DNA of 64,000 nucleotides from the NCBI GenBank assembly GCA_036023115.1, contig JAYKKT010000040.1, positions 3,159,501 to 3,223,500 on the forward strand. The letters run 5' to 3'. The stretch is from Brasenia schreberi. Lineage: Eukaryota; Streptophyta; Magnoliopsida; Nymphaeales; Cabombaceae. This document shows, one piece after another, positions 62,113 to 64,000 of this stretch (the first letter of the stretch is position 1; each line of letters begins with the position of its first letter). Made by a program: the position numbers and the translations under genes. A model generated the notes under the pieces. It worked only from the letters and a program-made list of their open reading frames with translations. It was not told the origin of the DNA and searched no databases.

Positions 62113-62452
62113 TGTTGAAATTGCTGAGAAACGCAACAGATAATAAACACTAGAATATATTAATATAAAAGAAGAGTAACAACGAAGATCGGAGGAGGAG
62201 ACAGACCTCCAATGGAGGCCGCCCCCCTCTTTCTCTCTCTTTCTTAATCTCTGCAACACTTAACCCTAATACAGCCTATCATCCCTTATATAAGGAGCTG
62301 TAAAACATAAAATGACCAAAATACCCTTAGTATAGAAAATTATCAAAATACCCTTATGACTTCAGACAATTACAATAATACTCTAAACATCAATTTTACT
62401 GTTCTAAGACATTATATGTACTAAAATGACTCTAAACTCATATTCTTCAACA
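62113..62452 (-). mobile_element. Copia-type 3' LTR
   Basis: On the minus strand this 340-bp segment starts TGTTGAAGAATATGAG and ends CAATTTCAACA, so its TG...CA ends form a short inverted repeat (TGTTGAA/TTCAACA). It is preceded on that strand by the purine-rich tract ACTTGAGGGGGGT (62453-62465). A TATATAAGGG box-like motif sits near 62290. The tract shows that the element body extends toward higher coordinates, so this is a 3' LTR and not a solo LTR. Confidence 0.72.
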
Positions 62453-62465
62453 ACCCCCCTCAAGT
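62453..62465 (-). other. Polypurine tract of the Copia-type element
   Basis: ACTTGAGGGGGGT on the minus strand abuts the LTR start; such tracts prime plus-strand DNA synthesis. Confidence 0.6.
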
Positions 62466-62574
62466 TGGGAGTGAGATACTTCGAACTCCAAACTTACCAA
62501 AAATCTTCATCTATATGCAACATTCTTCATCTGTCTTCATTACTGGTTTAATCTTTAACATCTTCTTTGGCTGT

Positions 62575-62870
62575 AACATCTTCAACTCAGCCTTCATGAA
62601 TGATCATATCACGCAGCATCCCTGACTGTAATATAAACTTAGCCTTCCTGGCTAATCATCTCAAGCAGCATCTCTGGCTGCAACATCAACTCAGCTATCC
62701 TGGTTGATCATCTCAGGCAACATCTCTGGCTGCAATATAAACTTAGTCTTCATGGCTAATCATCTGAAGCAACATCTCTTGTTATAACATCAACTCAGTC
62801 ACCCTGGCAGATCATCTCAAACAGCATCTATGGCTGCAACATCAACTCTGTCTTCCTGGCTGATCTTCAT
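62575..62870. repeat. Tandem repeat of about 52 bp, five to six copies
   Basis: Units share TGCAACATCAACTCAG, a CTTCCTGGCTGATCATCTCA-like part and GCAACATCTCTGG, with several substitutions between copies. They lie inside the Copia-type element, between its polypurine tract and the cysteine synthase copy. Confidence 0.75.
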
Positions 62871-63571
62871 CATGACTTTCTTCATCACACGTGCACTAGT
62901 AAGTTCTTTGAGGCTTCTGTAAAACAACTTGAATAATTAAGAACACATGGGTAAGACTCGACCCTTCTATGAGTGTCGGTTGCTCCCTCTCTCTTTCTTC
63001 TTCTCCATAAAGTGATTTGGCAGCTACACTTCAAAGTCATATTTCTTCTACTCTTTAGAAAGTTGATCCTCTTTGATAGGAGGTACTACTCCACCATACA
63101 CACTTCACACGGCTTTTCCTGCATCCCTTCACATAGTGGTTGCAGCTGGTGTGTTGGTTGGGTGCCCTTTCTGTACCACTCAAATAGCATAATACAGACA
63201 TCTGCATATACTAGTCGGTCTGCGCCCCTTCACATGGTGACAACAACCGCTTTTCCAGCCCTCTTGGCTGTTTACTTCAGTAACTCAAGGTTTTAAATTT
63301 CATGCTTCTTGGTGATACTGTCACATTCCATACCATCAAATTCCTCTGGCCTTTTCTTTGATTTGATTTGTCATGCACGTGTAGTGAAAAATACTGATTT
63401 TCTGCATTCTATTTTTCCTTCTATTTTCATTCATTTGTTTTTCGAATGAAGAAATCATCACTAATATGCTCAGAAGATACCTTATCATTTCTACTGCCTC
63501 TAGGTTTTGTTCCTGCTTCGCCTTCTTCACACTTCAACTCAACATAGACTTATCAATCCGAAATTACATCT
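62871..63571. other. Unassigned non-coding internal sequence of the Copia-type element
   Basis: No gag, protease, integrase or RNase H similarity is visible here, although RNase H would be expected near the 3' LTR of an autonomous Copia element. The part next to 63571 may be 3' untranslated sequence of the captured gene. Confidence 0.45.
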
Positions 63572-64000
63572 TCACGGCTCGAAGGTCATACTTTCTGCTT
63601 CCTTTTTGATGGATTCAAACAACCGAGTTGAAAGGAAACATTCACTAAATCTGGGAAGATGGCAACTATGAGCTTCCCTTCATTTTCTGGCCGCTTGGCA
63701 ATTTTAATTGCAGCTGCTGCCGCCGACCCAGATGATATACCTATCAATAAACCTTCTTTCAGAGCAACCTGTTTGGCTGTCTCAATAGCTTCTTTACTTG
63801 AGATTTGAATTATCTCATCAATGAGATCAGCGTCCAAAACACCAGGAATAAAAAAAGAACAACACTTTCAACCGGTTCAATATCGTAGATCTTAATATCA
63901 GGATTCTGCTGTTTAAGATAGGAGCCAGCGCCTGTTATGATACCACCAGTTCCAATTCCAGAAATGAATGCATCCACCTTGCCATCAGTGTTTCTCCAGA
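63572..64000 (-). pseudogene. Intron-less cysteine synthase (O-acetylserine (thiol)lyase) pseudogene, 3' part
   Basis: The minus strand encodes the C-terminal half of a plant cysteine synthase: [24 protein letters not shown], then [31 protein letters not shown] and [18 protein letters not shown], then in another frame LSTRLFES and MTFEP before TGA at 63572-63574. The enzyme makes cysteine from O-acetylserine and sulfide with pyridoxal phosphate. Three faults are visible: about 16 residues of the conserved block after EPVES are missing near 63852, the frame shifts at that point, and a further one-base shift follows IFP near 63641. No intron interrupts the 430 bp, which suggests a processed copy. 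It continues past the window edge. Confidence 0.85.

Noticed and set aside
62113..62452. Solo LTR
   Set aside because: The flanks do not show matching 5-bp duplications, and a polypurine tract adjoins the high-coordinate side, which fits a 3' LTR of a longer element.
1..64000. CRISPR arrays, bacterial operons or prophage-like modules
   Set aside because: No regularly spaced short repeats with unique spacers are present, and all coding features are eukaryotic with introns.

Overview
The window is nuclear DNA of a flowering plant. It holds widely spaced genes whose spliced coding exons are separated by GT-AG and a few GC-AG introns, many AT, GA and GT microsatellites, and a heavy load of plant-type transposable elements. 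The recognised genes (a class II KNOX homeobox gene, an alpha-expansin, a plant GnTI) are angiosperm families. I cannot name the species from sequence alone.

Layout. Positions 1-15,800 have no host gene I can support. They contain a decayed Copia remnant (about 3.18-4.72 kb) and a nearly full-length but dead RTE-type LINE on the minus strand (6,580-9,789) bounded by a 19-bp target-site duplication. A five-exon KNAT7-like KNOX gene runs 15,840-20,846 (+). After a repeat-rich spacer comes a five-exon gene (25,349-31,762, +) for a ~1,620-residue protein of unknown function, with a zinc-binding pattern near its N-terminus and an Arg/Ser-rich C-terminus. Convergent to it is an eight-exon gene (34,120-37,089, -) for a conserved Cys-rich plant protein with a Pro/Gly/Tyr-rich tail. 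A three-exon alpha-expansin gene lies at 41,709-43,501 (-).

The right third is the 5' half of an N-acetylglucosaminyltransferase I gene (GNTI, + strand, exons 1-8 at 46,707-59,235). Its introns 2, 3 and 4 are swollen by sense-oriented RTE LINE insertions, small DNA transposons and a hAT fragment. Its eighth exon lacks one base relative to the family reading frame. Intron 8 begins next to a decayed hAT transposon (59,329 to about 62,015, -). Beyond that is a Copia-type 3' LTR with polypurine tract (62,113-62,465, -) and, on the same strand, an intron-less broken cysteine synthase copy (63,572-64,000) that continues past the window edge.

The host genes are functionally separate neighbours, although KNAT7, expansin and GnTI all bear on cell walls or the secretory pathway; I see no evidence of a cluster. 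The most distinctive observations are the retroposed cysteine synthase fragment upstream of a Copia LTR, the LINE family with directly readable target-site duplications, a dispersed tRNA-derived SINE family (about a dozen copies), three GC-AG introns in two genes, and the apparent frameshift in GNTI.
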